Of a DNA stretch of 64,000 bases, positions 27,356 through 36,800 are shown piece by piece (the first letter of the stretch is position 1; each line of letters begins with the position of its first letter). The translations under genes and the position numbers were made by a program. The DNA lies in assembly GCA_002748705.1 (NCBI GenBank), contig PDSZ01000045.1, positions 48,264-112,263 of the forward strand, given 5' to 3'. The notes beneath the pieces are model-generated. The model was given only the letters and a program-made list of their open reading frames with translations, did no database searches and was not told where the DNA came from. The DNA is from Candidatus Fermentibacterota bacterium. Its GTDB lineage: Bacteria; Fermentibacterota; Fermentibacteria; Fermentibacterales; Fermentibacteraceae.

Positions 27356-27865
27356 ATGCTTTCAGTTAAAATGGAAAAGGCCATTAACGAACAGATAAAC
27401 AAAGAGCTTTTTTCTTCCTATCTGTACATGGCTATGTCAATGTATTTCGAGGACGGTGAATTAAGCGGAGCCGCATCATGGATGAGGGTTCAGGCACAGG
27501 AGGAACTCTCCCATGCAGACAAGTTGATGAAGTATGTCAACGAAAGAGGTGGAAGGGTTGTGCTTGAAGCTCTGGAAAAGCCCAGAACCGCATGGGATAC
27601 TCCTCTGGAAGCCTGCAAGGAAGTCCTTGAACACGAAAGATTTATATCAGCTTCAATAAACAACCTGGTACAGCTTGCCAGGGAAGAGAACGACTTCATG
27701 ACTGACAACTTCCTTCAGTGGTATGTGTCTGAGCAGGTTGAAGAGGAAGCTTCAGCTGCAGATGTGGTCAGGATGTTCTCTCTGGCAGGTAATGCAGGAG
27801 GAGGACTCCTGATGATAGACAGGGAACTTGGCAGCAGGGTATTCAACCCTCCAGCCGCTGACTAG
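27356..27865 (+). CDS. ftnA: Non-heme ferritin
   Basis: A 169-aa ferritin that stores iron and removes Fe(II), limiting Fenton chemistry. The four-helix bundle carries ferroxidase ligands in NKELFSSYLYMAMSMYF, QAQEELSHADKLM and the later SEQVEEEA helix. ATG 27356 follows the superoxide reductase stop by 2 bases with GGAAGGGA as ribosome site; an ATG 15 bases upstream lies inside the previous gene. Confidence 0.95.
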   Translation: MLSVKMEKAINEQINKELFSSYLYMAMSMYFEDGELSGAASWMRVQAQEELSHADKLMKYVNERGGRVVLEALEKPRTAWDTPLEACKEVLEHERFISASINNLVQLAREENDFMTDNFLQWYVSEQVEEEASAADVVRMFSLAGNAGGGLLMIDRELGSRVFNPPAAD

Positions 27866-27880
27866 AACCGGAGAAACAAA

Positions 27881-29089
27881 ATGGGTCCTTGCACCGCAGA
27901 GAAACTTACAGACAAGGTCTACTGGGTAGGGGCCATCGACTGGGGTGTCCGTGACTTTCACGGATACCTTACCAGTCGGGGCAGCACCTACAATGCCTTC
28001 CTGATAATTGATGAGAAAATTACTCTTATCGACACGGTGAAGAAACCGTTCATGAATGAGATGCTTTCCCGCATTTCATCGGTGATCCCCCCTGAAAAGA
28101 TAGACATCATCGTGAGCAATCACGCTGAAATGGATCACACCGGATGCCTTCCGGAAGTTATCAATGCTGTGAAACCGAAAAAAATCTACGCTTCGGCAAT
28201 GGGCAAAAAGGCACTCGCCGCCCACTTTCATTTTGAGGATGATGTGGTTACTCCTGTAAAGAGCGGTGAAAGCATTTCACTTGGTGAGTCAAGTCTTTCC
28301 TTTGTTGAAACAAGAATGCTCCACTGGCCGGACAGCATGGTTTCCTATCTGGACACTGACAAGGTAATGTTCTCTCAGGACGGGTTCGGTATGCACCTTG
28401 CCTCAACTGAGCGGTTCGATGACCAGCTTCCGGCATATGTTCTCAAGCAGGAAGCAGAGAAGTACTTTGCAAATATTCTGCTTCCATTCTCACCTATGGT
28501 AACAGGGCTCATGAAAAAACTGGAGGATCTGAACCTTGATATAGAGCTTCTCTGCCCTGACCACGGTCCTGTCTGGCGCAGCGACATCGCAGGCATACTT
28601 AACAGCTGGAAGGAATGGGCTCTTCAGAAGAGTTCCCGAAAAGCTGTAGTCATTTATGACACCATGTGGAAGAGTACAGGCATGATGGCTGAAGCAGTTG
28701 CTGACGGCCTTGTTTCTCAGGGGATTTCTGTGAGGGTAATGCCTCTCAGCGCTTCCCACAGAAGTGATGTGGCTACAGCTGTTCTGGACGCAGGGGCTCT
28801 CATCGTCGGAAGCCCTACCATCAACGGACAGATGTTCCCCAGAATGGCAGATGTTCTCACTTATCTCAAGGGTCTGAAGCCGAAGAATCTCATCGGAGCT
28901 GTTTTCGGTTCCTACGGCTGGAGCGGTGAAGCGGTGAAGCATGTGGAGCAGTTTCTTGCTGACATGAAGATTCCTCTTGCCGCAGAGAGCCTTAATGTGA
29001 ACTATGTGCCTGGCATTGAAGATCTTAAAAAAGCAAACCACATCGGCGTGGCAGTTGGAAAGGAACTGGTGGAGAAGTGCCCGGAATAA
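27881..29089 (+). CDS. fprA: A-type flavoprotein (FprA/Roo), diiron O2/NO reductase
   Basis: Cytosolic flavodiiron protein of 402 aa that reduces O2 to water (or NO). The N-terminal beta-lactamase-like domain has the diiron ligands in NHAEMDHTG, a DGFGMHLA segment and CPDHGPVW. The C-terminal flavodoxin domain starts near residue 250 with the FMN loop [14 protein letters not shown]. Reduced rubredoxin is the usual electron donor, and the next gene encodes a flavin reductase-rubredoxin fusion that overlaps it by 13 bases. Confidence 0.96.
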   Translation: MGPCTAEKLTDKVYWVGAIDWGVRDFHGYLTSRGSTYNAFLIIDEKITLIDTVKKPFMNEMLSRISSVIPPEKIDIIVSNHAEMDHTGCLPEVINAVKPKKIYASAMGKKALAAHFHFEDDVVTPVKSGESISLGESSLSFVETRMLHWPDSMVSYLDTDKVMFSQDGFGMHLASTERFDDQLPAYVLKQEAEKYFANILLPFSPMVTGLMKKLEDLNLDIELLCPDHGPVWRSDIAGILNSWKEWALQKSSRKAVVIYDTMWKSTGMMAEAVADGLVSQGISVRVMPLSASHRSDVATAVLDAGALIVGSPTINGQMFPRMADVLTYLKGLKPKNLIGAVFGSYGWSGEAVKHVEQFLADMKIPLAAESLNVNYVPGIEDLKKANHIGVAVGKELVEKCPE

Positions 29090-29796
29090 AGAAGATGGAT
29101 ATATCTGCCCTCTTTACCCTCAGCTACGGTCTGTATGTGATAGGTTCGTTTAAAGAAGACAGGCTTAACGGACAGATAGCGAATGCGGTAATGCAGGTTA
29201 CTGCTGATCCTTCCAGAATTGCCGTTGCCATAAACAGAAGCGAGCTTACCAACCAGTTCATAAAGTCTTCCGGCTGCATGAGCATCTGTGTCCTTGCTGA
29301 AACTGCTGATATGCCTTTCATCGGCCATTTCGGTTTTAAGAGCGGCAGGGATATAGACAAGTTCGCCTCTAAAGAGTATCATCTTACTCCTTCAGGCTGC
29401 CCATGCCCGAAGGATCATATTCTCGCATGCCTTGAGCTGAAAGTGGAAAGTTCAGTTGAGGTTGACACTCACACTCTGTTCATAGCTGAGCTTACCCACT
29501 GTGAGCTTACAGGTGAAGGTACGCCTATGACCTACAGCTACTATCAGGAAGTGCTCAGAGGTAAAACCCCGCCTACAGCCCCTTCATTCAAGGCTCCGGC
29601 TAAGCCGGTCAGTGAAAAACAAGAGGAGGAAAAAACAATGAAAAAGTATGTATGCACAGTGTGCGGTTATGTCTATGACCCTGAAGCAGGCGATCCCGAC
29701 GGCGGAATAGCTCCTGGAACAGCTTTCGAGGACATTCCTGAAGACTGGGTGTGTCCTGTTTGCGGTGTAGGCAAAGACCAGTTCACAGAAGAGTAA
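29077..29796 (+). CDS. hrb: High-molecular-weight rubredoxin (flavin reductase-rubredoxin fusion)
   Basis: A 239-aa protein: an FMN-binding flavin reductase-like domain (1-160), a Pro/Ala/Lys linker, and a rubredoxin domain (from 188) with CTVCGY and CPVCGV. In Moorella the same fusion (Hrb) passes NAD(P)H electrons to FprA, which fits the upstream gene. Inside the gene, AGGAGGA (29624-29630) precedes an in-frame ATG (29638) exactly at the rubredoxin start, suggesting that free rubredoxin is also made. The full protein starts within the end of fprA. Confidence 0.94.
   Translation: MPGIKKMDISALFTLSYGLYVIGSFKEDRLNGQIANAVMQVTADPSRIAVAINRSELTNQFIKSSGCMSICVLAETADMPFIGHFGFKSGRDIDKFASKEYHLTPSGCPCPKDHILACLELKVESSVEVDTHTLFIAELTHCELTGEGTPMTYSYYQEVLRGKTPPTAPSFKAPAKPVSEKQEEEKTMKKYVCTVCGYVYDPEAGDPDGGIAPGTAFEDIPEDWVCPVCGVGKDQFTEE
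29638..29796 (+). CDS. Candidate free rubredoxin from an internal start
   Basis: In-frame internal ATG of the previous gene (codon 188) with a textbook ribosome site AGGAGGA and 7-base spacing. The 52-aa product would begin [15 protein letters not shown], which is exactly how stand-alone rubredoxins begin, and contains both CxxCG knuckles. Such a product would be a mobile electron carrier to rubrerythrin, superoxide reductase and FprA. Inference from sequence only. Confidence 0.5.
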   Translation: MKKYVCTVCGYVYDPEAGDPDGGIAPGTAFEDIPEDWVCPVCGVGKDQFTEE

Positions 29797-29812
29797 TAAC
29801 GGAGGCAACTCA

Positions 29813-30073
29813 ATGACCAAGACTGTAATGGTTGTTCTTATCAGCCATAGAAAGAACGGTGCCGCCAAAGTGCAGGCGGTTCTTACAGGCTGGGGCTGCC
29901 TGATAAAGACCAGACTGGGTATACACGAAGGCGTTCAGGAGAGCTGTTCTGAGAACGGTCTTCTTTTCCTGGACCTTGTTGGAGATAAAGACAGACTTCT
30001 TGAGCTGGAACGCAAACTGAATGTTATAAGCGGCGTTACAGCTAAGTTGATTGCCATGGAGCTTGACGATTAA
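29813..30073 (+). CDS. TM1266-type iron-only hydrogenase system regulator
   Basis: An 86-aa ACT-like small protein beginning TKTVMVVLISHRKNGAAKVQ and containing NGLLFLDLVGDKDRLLELER, matching the TM1266 family often found next to FeFe-hydrogenase maturation genes and annotated as a putative regulator. GGAGGC lies ahead of the ATG. Here it follows the oxygen-defence genes with a 16-base gap and overlaps the next gene; no hydrogenase is in the window. Confidence 0.8.
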   Translation: MTKTVMVVLISHRKNGAAKVQAVLTGWGCLIKTRLGIHEGVQESCSENGLLFLDLVGDKDRLLELERKLNVISGVTAKLIAMELDD

Positions 30074-30827
30074 AGAGCTTCTGGAGGAGATATACCTCAG
30101 ATACAACAGAAGAGAGTCAGTTCATCCGGACCCGCTTGAGTTCCTGTACCGTTACAGCTGCGTAGAGGACAGGGAGATAGCGGGTCTGGTCGCATCCGGC
30201 CTTGCCTATGGCCGTGTCAGGTCGATTCTGAACAGTGTGGAAAAGGTACTGACTATTCTGGGAGACCATCCTTCCCGTTACCTTTCTGAAATTCCTCAGA
30301 AAAAACTGGAAGAGAAGCTGAAACCCTTCAGGCATCGTTTTACATCAGGTGCTGATGTGGCGGTGCTGCTCAGATCTGCAGCATCTGTACAGCATAGTCA
30401 CGGCCTGGTGGGTAATCTTCTCGCAGAGCTGACAGAGGGAGCAGGTTATCTTGAGGCTCTGGACGAATTGACTGTAAGGCTGGGAGGAGGCTATCTCCTT
30501 CCCGGACCTGCAAGGGGAAGCGCCTGCAAGCGACTTCACCTCTTCATGCGGTGGATGGTGAGAACAGATGAGGTTGATCCAGGCGGCTGGGAAATGATAT
30601 CTCCAGCTGACCTGGTGGTCCCTGTTGATGTGCACATGCACCGTATAGGTCAGTGCCTTGGTTTTACTGAAAGAAAAAACGCAGACGGCAGGACTGCCCT
30701 TGAGATAACAGAGGGATTCAGAAAAATACTGCCGGAAGATCCGGTAAAGTATGATTTCTGCCTCACACGGTATGGGATTCAGAATCTGCAGAGCTGCGAG
30801 CTTTTTCAAAGGCTTCATAACAGATAA
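30051..30827 (+). CDS. TIGR02757 family protein (DUF2400)
   Basis: A 258-aa soluble helical protein of the TIGR02757/DUF2400 family, whose biochemical role is not known. The N-terminal IYLRYNRRESVHPDPLEFL, the central GLVASGLAYGRVRSILN and the C-terminal PVDVHMHRIGQCLGF followed by LTRYGIQN are the conserved blocks; HMHR and the spacing are reminiscent of the HhH-GPD glycosylase fold, a weak resemblance. Start is TTG at 30051 or 30063. Overlaps the upstream small gene. Confidence 0.85.
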   Translation: MPWSLTIKELLEEIYLRYNRRESVHPDPLEFLYRYSCVEDREIAGLVASGLAYGRVRSILNSVEKVLTILGDHPSRYLSEIPQKKLEEKLKPFRHRFTSGADVAVLLRSAASVQHSHGLVGNLLAELTEGAGYLEALDELTVRLGGGYLLPGPARGSACKRLHLFMRWMVRTDEVDPGGWEMISPADLVVPVDVHMHRIGQCLGFTERKNADGRTALEITEGFRKILPEDPVKYDFCLTRYGIQNLQSCELFQRLHNR

Positions 30828-30872
30828 GTCTTCAGTGCCTCTGGCGGTGCAGGCTCTATCTCATATATTCCC

Positions 30873-30950
30873 GCGCATAAGACCGCCGCTGATTTTCACG
30901 GAAGTTCTTCCCGTTGACCTCTGACGGAGTATAGGCGGTCCTCCTGTGCG
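30873..30950 (+). ncRNA. Structured leader RNA before ornithine aminotransferase
   Basis: GACCGCC (30881-30887) pairs with GGCGGTC (30934-30940), extended outward by CGCA (30874-30877) with TGCG (30947-30950). Inside, CCGT (30911-30914) can pair with either ACGG at 30898-30901 (giving a longer stem with AAG/CTT) or ACGG at 30924-30927, two exclusive folds. The element ends 33 bases before the ATG. The block CGTTGACC...GACGG faintly recalls glutamine-responsive glnA/Downstream-peptide RNAs. No known class assigned. Confidence 0.4.
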
Positions 30951-30983
30951 TCCACGGTGAACCCGCAGAAAAAGGATGTGACC

Positions 30984-32210
30984 ATGAAAACTGATCAGAT
31001 CACTTCGAAGCAGGCAATTGAACTTGAACACAAGTACGGTGCACACAATTATCATCCTCTCCCTGTTGTTCTCAGCAGAGGAGAAGGTGTTCATGTCTGG
31101 GATGTTGAGGGGAAGAAGTACTACGATTTCCTCTCTGCCTATTCAGCGGTAAACCAGGGGCACTGTCATCCAAGAATAGTCAAGGCTCTTCAGGAACAGG
31201 CAGAAACCCTTGCTCTCACAAGCAGGGCTTTTCACAATGATGTTCTCGGTGTTTTCGAGAAGTATGTCAACGAGTACTTCGGTTTTGACAAGATTCTTCC
31301 AATGAATACAGGTGCAGAGGCAGTTGAGACAGCCATCAAGCTCTGCCGCAAGTGGGCTTACCTGAACAAGAAGATCAAGAAGGACCAGGCTAAGATAGTT
31401 GTATGCGAAAACAACTTCCACGGACGCACAACAACAATCGTATCATTCTCCAATGATCCTGACGCCTACTCAGAGTACGGCCCCTTCACTCCAGGATTTA
31501 TCAGAATACCATACAATGACACTGAAGCTCTTGAAGAAGTTCTGAAAGATCCGCAGGTTGCAGGGTTTCTTGTTGAGCCCATTCAGGGTGAAGCTGGAGT
31601 CTATGTTCCTGATGATGGATACCTGAAGAAGGTCAGGGAACTCTGCACAGCCAGCAATGTGCTTTTCATCGCCGATGAGGTTCAGACCGGAATAGCAAGA
31701 ACAGGCCGCCTCCTTGCCTGCGATCACGAAGAAGTCAGACCGGACATTCTCATTCTGGGCAAGGCTATCAGCGGAGGTATGTACCCTGTTTCCGCAGTCC
31801 TCGCAGATGATCACATCATGCTGAACATCAAGCCTGGACAGCACGGCTCCACCTTTGGCGGCAACCCTGTCGCGGCGAAAGTCGCAATGGCAGCCCTGGA
31901 TGTTATCAGAGATGAAAAGCTTGCGGAAAAAGCCGATTACCTTGGCAAACTGCTCAGAAAGAAGCTTCGTGAGATAAAGTCAGACATGATTACTCTGGTA
32001 AGGGGCAAAGGTCTTCTCAACGCCATTATCATCAAACCGAAGAATGGCAGGGAAGCCTGGGATGTCTGCCTGAAAATGGCTGAAAACGGCCTTCTCGCAA
32101 AGCCCACCCACGGCGACATCATTCGGTTCGCTCCTCCTCTGGTTATCACAGAGGAACAGCTCATGGAATGCGTGGAGATCATCAAAAAGTCCGTGGCTTC
32201 ATTCGAGTAG
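30984..32210 (+). CDS. rocD: Ornithine aminotransferase
   Basis: PLP-dependent class III aminotransferase, 408 aa, converting ornithine and 2-oxoglutarate to glutamate semialdehyde and glutamate. The N-terminal [21 protein letters not shown] is the ornithine-specific block, [12 protein letters not shown] the cofactor Asp region, and [15 protein letters not shown] holds the PLP lysine. ATG 30984 is preferred over a GTG 9 codons upstream because AAGGA precedes it. Preceded by a structured leader and followed by a strong terminator, so it is a single-gene unit. Confidence 0.95.
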   Translation: MKTDQITSKQAIELEHKYGAHNYHPLPVVLSRGEGVHVWDVEGKKYYDFLSAYSAVNQGHCHPRIVKALQEQAETLALTSRAFHNDVLGVFEKYVNEYFGFDKILPMNTGAEAVETAIKLCRKWAYLNKKIKKDQAKIVVCENNFHGRTTTIVSFSNDPDAYSEYGPFTPGFIRIPYNDTEALEEVLKDPQVAGFLVEPIQGEAGVYVPDDGYLKKVRELCTASNVLFIADEVQTGIARTGRLLACDHEEVRPDILILGKAISGGMYPVSAVLADDHIMLNIKPGQHGSTFGGNPVAAKVAMAALDVIRDEKLAEKADYLGKLLRKKLREIKSDMITLVRGKGLLNAIIIKPKNGREAWDVCLKMAENGLLAKPTHGDIIRFAPPLVITEEQLMECVEIIKKSVASFE

Positions 32211-32241
32211 TTCACAAGCTGCGACTTAATCAGGCCGGCGA

Positions 32242-32277
32242 AGAGGGGCTGCAGTGTTTTCTGCAGCCCCTCTTTTT
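32242..32277 (+). terminator. Intrinsic terminator after rocD
   Basis: AGAGGGGCTGCAG / CTGCAGCCCCTCT with loop TGTTTT, then TTTT: a perfect 13-bp GC-rich stem and U tract, 31 bases after the rocD stop. Confidence 0.93.
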
Positions 32278-32857
32278 CACATTTTTGTCAAGACAGGTGA
32301 GATATATCCCATGTCTGCACTGGCAGTAATAGGTCCCAATAGCCCTTTGACAAGTCGTTTAGTTCGTATTATTCTAACTGTGGCTAAACACTATTCCATA
32401 GTCTGAAGAAAGGAATCACGGATAATTATCTCCAGGAAACCAGAATCCTGAATTTTACACATCAGAAGATTCAAAACTTAATCAAACATAAGAAGTGGAA
32501 TAGTTTGCCCTAGTATCAGAAAATTGCTTCTATCTATAATTTTGTACAAAATGATATTGTGTTCGACTACAATGAATCAGATGATACCTGCCTCTGTTGT
32601 ACTGAAAGAAGGCTATGGTCAATGCAATACAAAAGGCTCATTGTTTATGTCTTTGCTGAGAGGTGTGGGTATTCCCTGCCGGTTTCACGGATTTACCGTA
32701 GACAAGAAAATGCAGAAAGGAGCTGTTGAAGGTATTTCGTATCTGCTTGCTCCAAATGATATTATTCACAGCTGGGTAGAGGTGTATTACAATGATGAAT
32801 GGTTGGAGCTGGAGGGATTGACGGAGCGTGTCAACATGGATGAGACAAATTTCATTT

Positions 32858-33928
32858 TCACTTAGACACCAAGCCCGTCAGACTCAGTTCTATTCCTTTT
32901 CCTGATTGTTGTACCTCTCCTTCAGTTTCAATAGTATTCCCAAGTTTTGGTGGATTGATCCAAACCCGATCAGGAATTACTGGAGGCTCAGGCATCTTTT
33001 TGACAAATCGTTCCGGGTGTTTCTCAAAAGCAGCCTTCAGGACTTTCTGCCGCCTTGCTCTGAGTTCCTCAGCATAACCATAGTGGACTGATGCCGGAGT
33101 CATCAGCCCTATTCCTGAATGGTAATGCTCGTTGTTGTAGTAAGGAAAGAACACACGGCAAAATACCCTGGAGTCCTCAATTGAGCCGAATGTCTCGGGA
33201 AACTCCGGGGAATACTTCATTGTCTTAAAATGCGATTCAGAATAAGGGTTATCGTTGGACACATAGGGTCTCGAATGAGTCTTGGTAATTCCGAGATCTG
33301 CGAGCAGGAATGCAACAGATTTGCTCTTCATGGAACTTCCCCGATCTGCGTGAATCGTCAGCGTGTCCTTTTCAATACCCTGCTTGCGACAGGTTTCTCT
33401 GATCAGCCTTTTGGCAAGCTCAGCACTCTCTCGGGGAGCAACCATCCAGCCCACAACATACCTGCTGAAAATGTCAAGGATGACATACAGGTAGTAGTAG
33501 GTCCATTTCTCAGGTCCCTTCAGCTTGGTAATATCCCAGGACCACACTTCGTTGGGTCTTGTGGCAAGCAATTCAGGCTTGCTGTACTTGGGATGACGCA
33601 GCTGGTTACGCCGTTCCTTCACTTCGCCATTCTCTTGCAGAATCCTGTACATGGTTCTGATTGAGCAGAGATATTCACCATCTTCATCAAGGAGAGTGGC
33701 ATAGACTTGTGCGGGCGACTTGTCTACAAAGCGTGGTGAATGAAGCATTGCCAGGACTGTTGCCTTCTCTGCAGGGCTGAGAGCCCTGTGAGAGGTTCTC
33801 ACGGGTGTTGGTTGATCAACAGGAACTTTCATGCTGAAATGCCTGTAATACGAGGATCGGGGCACATTGAGAGCATCACAGGCCGGGACTATCCCTACTG
33901 ATTCAGAAAGATCTTTTGCAGCTTCCAT
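32858..33928 (-). CDS. IS3-family transposase OrfB (DDE integrase)
   Basis: A 356-aa transposase: an N-terminal helix-turn-helix region with PRSSYYRHF (HTH_21), then the rve integrase core. The DDE residues are visible in WSWDITKLKGP (first Asp), IHADRGSSMKSK (second Asp) and NPYSESHFKTMK (Glu). Intact, so the element may be active. Its ATG overlaps the orfA stop (TGATG), so it may be expressed by coupling rather than by the programmed -1 frameshift common in the family. Confidence 0.95.
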   Translation of the reverse strand: MEAAKDLSESVGIVPACDALNVPRSSYYRHFSMKVPVDQPTPVRTSHRALSPAEKATVLAMLHSPRFVDKSPAQVYATLLDEDGEYLCSIRTMYRILQENGEVKERRNQLRHPKYSKPELLATRPNEVWSWDITKLKGPEKWTYYYLYVILDIFSRYVVGWMVAPRESAELAKRLIRETCRKQGIEKDTLTIHADRGSSMKSKSVAFLLADLGITKTHSRPYVSNDNPYSESHFKTMKYSPEFPETFGSIEDSRVFCRVFFPYYNNEHYHSGIGLMTPASVHYGYAEELRARRQKVLKAAFEKHPERFVKKMPEPPVIPDRVWINPPKLGNTIETEGEVQQSGKGIELSLTGLVSK

Positions 33929-34401
33929 CAGTTGCTTTCGCTGTTCCTCTCCGAATCCAGCTCCAACCCCAGCAATTCCGAAGTTTTTTTTTGAATCTCA
34001 ATTATCGTCTCGGCTTTCTTGAGCTTGTTCTTGAGTTGTTTGTTCTCCTTTTCAAGCTCTCGCAGCCTGAGCTGCTCTTCAGAAAGCTCTTTACGGCCAC
34101 GCTTTCTGCCGGTCATTCCTTTTCTACCTATCTCAGCTCTCTGGCGCCTCCAAAAGGCCAGATGAGATGAATACAGCCCTTCTCGCCTGAGCAAGACTCC
34201 GATGTCTCCATCCCCTTTACAGGCATCCGCTTCCTCAAGTATCCGAAGCTTGTAGGCAGCGGTAAACCTCCGTCGAGACGCTTTTTCTTTTACTTCAGGA
34301 TCAGGTGCAGCTTTTCGGGCCGAAGAGCCGTCGGATTCTTCACTCGCCCTCCGGGCTTCCTCATCATCCGACGGCTCTCTCTTGAAACTCAATACCTTCA
34401 T
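33928..34401 (-). CDS. IS3-family transposase OrfA (HTH)
   Basis: A 157-aa DNA-binding subunit: an acidic/Ser-rich N-terminal extension of 40 residues, the helix-turn-helix RRRFTAAYKLRILEEAD with GVLLRREGLYSSHLAFWRRQ, and a C-terminal leucine-zipper-like helix (LRELEKENKQLKNKLKKAE). Standard OrfA organisation though longer than the usual 90-120 aa. It ends one base into the orfB start. Confidence 0.93.
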   Translation of the reverse strand: MKVLSFKREPSDDEEARRASEESDGSSARKAAPDPEVKEKASRRRFTAAYKLRILEEADACKGDGDIGVLLRREGLYSSHLAFWRRQRAEIGRKGMTGRKRGRKELSEEQLRLRELEKENKQLKNKLKKAETIIEIQKKTSELLGLELDSERNSESN

Positions 34402-35045
34402 CGGTAAAACCTCCCCGCCCTTCTACACTAATAATCGTCAGGGGATATGTCTCACCTATACTGTCACAGAGGGTGATCTTAGACAAGAAATATCTAAGCA
34501 GTCTTCAACTTATATTTCCTGATTCTGGAAATCACTTCTACGGATACGGAGTTGCTACGCAGGAGTTCAGTAACCCGCCAATCAACTGGAATGGCAGTAC
34601 TTACATTCAAAAAGAAGCGATAAATAAATACCTGGGTGTTTTCAGAGATCCGGATTCATTCTACAAAAAACACGGTTCTAATCTCAGAGGGATTAAGGCA
34701 TTCATATACAAGCATATAGCAAGGAAATTCATAAACAGAAATGTGTCTGCAATCAGAGACGCAAAAACCCCGTAACAAAATTCAGTACAAAATAATGTGT
34801 ATTCTGCTAAAGTAGAGGATAAGCCTTTTGAGCCTTATCCGAACAGTTCTTCTGTGAACTTTTCACTTGCAGGGGGAACTGCCGGTGCCGGTGCTTTGTA
34901 TGCTCAGTATACCTATATGTCAGCACTGTTTTATAGCCGGCCAGTTCCCCTTGAATCGCTCAGGTTAGCCAGAGCGCCTTCCTGATCCCTTTTCAGGCGG
35001 CACAGAGATATACGCTTAAGCAGGGCTCAGTAACAGATTCGGCCT

Positions 35046-36134
35046 TTACTTTCTTGCTCTTCCCATAGAATCCATTGCTTTGAGTGCTGCAAAAACGCTT
35101 GCTGTTGTTACAGGTATCGGCTCGTTGTGAATGGTCTCCCCTTCAGCAGTTGCACCTTCAGCCGCTTTCATCAGATCATCATCTGAAACATCTTTCAGGC
35201 CAATGTCCGCCAGTGTAGTGGGAAGCCCCAAAGATTCGCAGAAGTCAAAGACCTTGCTGATCATCTCAGTGGGCTTATCGGTGAGAAAAAGAGAGGCGAG
35301 AGTGCCGATGGCAACCTTTTCACCGTGAAAGTAATCATGAGTAGGTTCAAGCACTGTAAGACCGTTATGAATAGCATGTGCAGCAGCCAGACCTCCGCTT
35401 TCGAATCCCAGACCGCTGAGAAGGGTGTTTGCCTCTACCACATGCTCAAGCGCAGGAGTAACAACATGAGCTTCGCAGGCAAGTTTTGCAGCAAGCCCGT
35501 ACTCAAGAAGAGTATGAAAGCAGAGTTCAGCCAGGGCATAGGCTGTCATTGAACCCACATCGCCTGTCATGTTGCCGGCATACTTCTGTCTGCATGATTC
35601 AGCCTCGAAATAGGTGGCAAGAGCATCGCCCAGGCCTGCAACAAGAAATCTGGCAGGAGCCTGGGCAACTATCTGTGTATCAACAAGGACAAGATCGGGG
35701 TTTTTAGGCAGAATCAGATACCGCTTGAACTCCCCTGAGGCTTTGTAGATAACTGCTAGTGCGCTGCACGGCGCGTCTGTTGAGGCGATGGTTGGAGCAA
35801 CGGCAACAGGCGCCTTCATTTTGTAAGCAACTGCCTTTGCAGTATCCAGAGTTTTTCCTCCTCCAATACCGGCTATTACACTGCAGCTGCTCTTCAGGGC
35901 AATAGCTGAAAGCCGTTCAATTTCTTCGTCTGAGCATTCACCTTTGAACCTTTCGATTACAAGCTCAGTACTCTTTTCTATCTTTTTTCTGTAGCCGTGA
36001 AGAAGATTGTCATGCACATAAGGGTCGCAGATAAGAAAAGCCCTGCTGCCGAACCTCGCTATTTCTTCTCCGAGTCTGTTGAAAACTCCGGCCCCCTGTA
36101 CATACCTGCCTGGAAACAGTGTCGTGGTTATCAT
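35046..36134 (-). CDS. gldA: Glycerol dehydrogenase
   Basis: Iron/zinc-type alcohol dehydrogenase family, 362 aa, NAD-linked glycerol/dihydroxyacetone interconversion. GIGGGKTLDTAKAVA (about 91-105) binds NAD, TIASTDAPCSALAVIY is the GldA-specific loop, and the metal ligands are the Asp in GLGDALATYFEAE and His in AAHAIHNGL and HDYFHGEKVAIG. Lone gene in the minus direction; no dihydroxyacetone kinase nearby. Confidence 0.95.
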   Translation of the reverse strand: MITTTLFPGRYVQGAGVFNRLGEEIARFGSRAFLICDPYVHDNLLHGYRKKIEKSTELVIERFKGECSDEEIERLSAIALKSSCSVIAGIGGGKTLDTAKAVAYKMKAPVAVAPTIASTDAPCSALAVIYKASGEFKRYLILPKNPDLVLVDTQIVAQAPARFLVAGLGDALATYFEAESCRQKYAGNMTGDVGSMTAYALAELCFHTLLEYGLAAKLACEAHVVTPALEHVVEANTLLSGLGFESGGLAAAHAIHNGLTVLEPTHDYFHGEKVAIGTLASLFLTDKPTEMISKVFDFCESLGLPTTLADIGLKDVSDDDLMKAAEGATAEGETIHNEPIPVTTASVFAALKAMDSMGRARK

Positions 36135-36800
36135 TTCAGTTACTTCCTTACTAATGAGCAGTCAAGAATTTCTTTTTCTGCGTGACTGACGGCATCAAAC
36201 ACATCAACAGGAAATAACCGATAAAGTTCCAAACAGTTATTTACATCAGCGGTTTTGGCATTGACAGCATTTCAAACATGCAGGCACTCCGGTAACCTTG
36301 CGAGCAGAAAAAGCTTCTGCAATAACACTTTCAAAAAGCCTCTGATGCAGACAGTGCATTTGCGTCCGGATCAGCTCGAACCCTATTGACCGATTACTGT
36401 TGCCCTCTGAAAAAGTCATGAATAGACGCAGAACCGTAGAAGGATGGCCTGAACGCCATCAGTTCCGGCAAGATGGCCCGGGCAGCGGATTCCTGGTGTG
36501 TATTCAGAATGCTGTAACCCCTGTAAAGCTCAATTCTGAACTCTTTCCTGAAGTTGAAGGTTGCATTCACCATTGCCTGACGACCACTTTTCAGTTCGGG
36601 GTCTTCTTCCAAATCAAAACTGAAGAGATTCAAATTGCAGCAGTTACTCACTTGTGCAGGGAATCAGGTTACTGGAAAAATCGCGCTGGCTTCCGGTCAA
36701 TCCAAAACCATCAACCAGCGATACTGAATGAATCAGAACAAACCGGAGAGACCTGCTCAGTTCCGTCAATTGACTGTCACAGAGTTCCGCAGAGCAGCTG
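36135..36800. other. Long non-coding stretch, possible gene remnants
   Basis: No gene I can support. A minus-strand open frame at 36394-36651 encodes 85 residues with no recognised motif, and a different minus frame just upstream (about 36655-36760) gives a plausible protein-like stretch (LRFVLIHSVSLVDGFG). Together they may be the end of a decayed gene broken by frameshifts. No terminator, RNA gene or repeat was seen. Confidence 0.35.

Larger units (their letters stand above)
32827..34468 (-). mobile_element. IS3-family insertion sequence
   Basis: Two transposase genes, orfA and orfB, on the minus strand are framed by imperfect inverted repeats. The left end (32827-32847) and right end (34448-34468, inverted) agree at about 15 of 21 positions, including TGAGACA. 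GAG directly precedes (32824-32826) and follows (34469-34471), a candidate 3-bp target duplication. It sits inside the transglutaminase-like gene. Exact ends are tentative by a few bases. Confidence 0.8.
32403..34775 (+). pseudogene. Transglutaminase-like protein gene, decayed and split by an IS
   Basis: Conceptual product matches a transglutaminase-like protein: LQETRILNFTHQKIQNLI, then IYNFVQNDIVF, then GYGQCNTKG with the catalytic-type Cys, IIHSWVEVYY with the His, WLELEG, and after the IS VILDKKYLSSLQ to MNRNV-like FINRNVSAIR. Lesions: TAG at 32511-32513, a frame change near 32581-32590, the IS3-family insertion near 32826, and a one-base frame offset after it. The start is unclear (CTG 32403 opens the frame). 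Surviving open parts are 32524-32826 and 34473-34775. Almost certainly not functional. Confidence 0.85.

Noticed and set aside
34797..34985. Small open frame after the transglutaminase remnant
   Set aside because: No motif or ribosome site; the 270 bases after 34775 hold nothing I can support.
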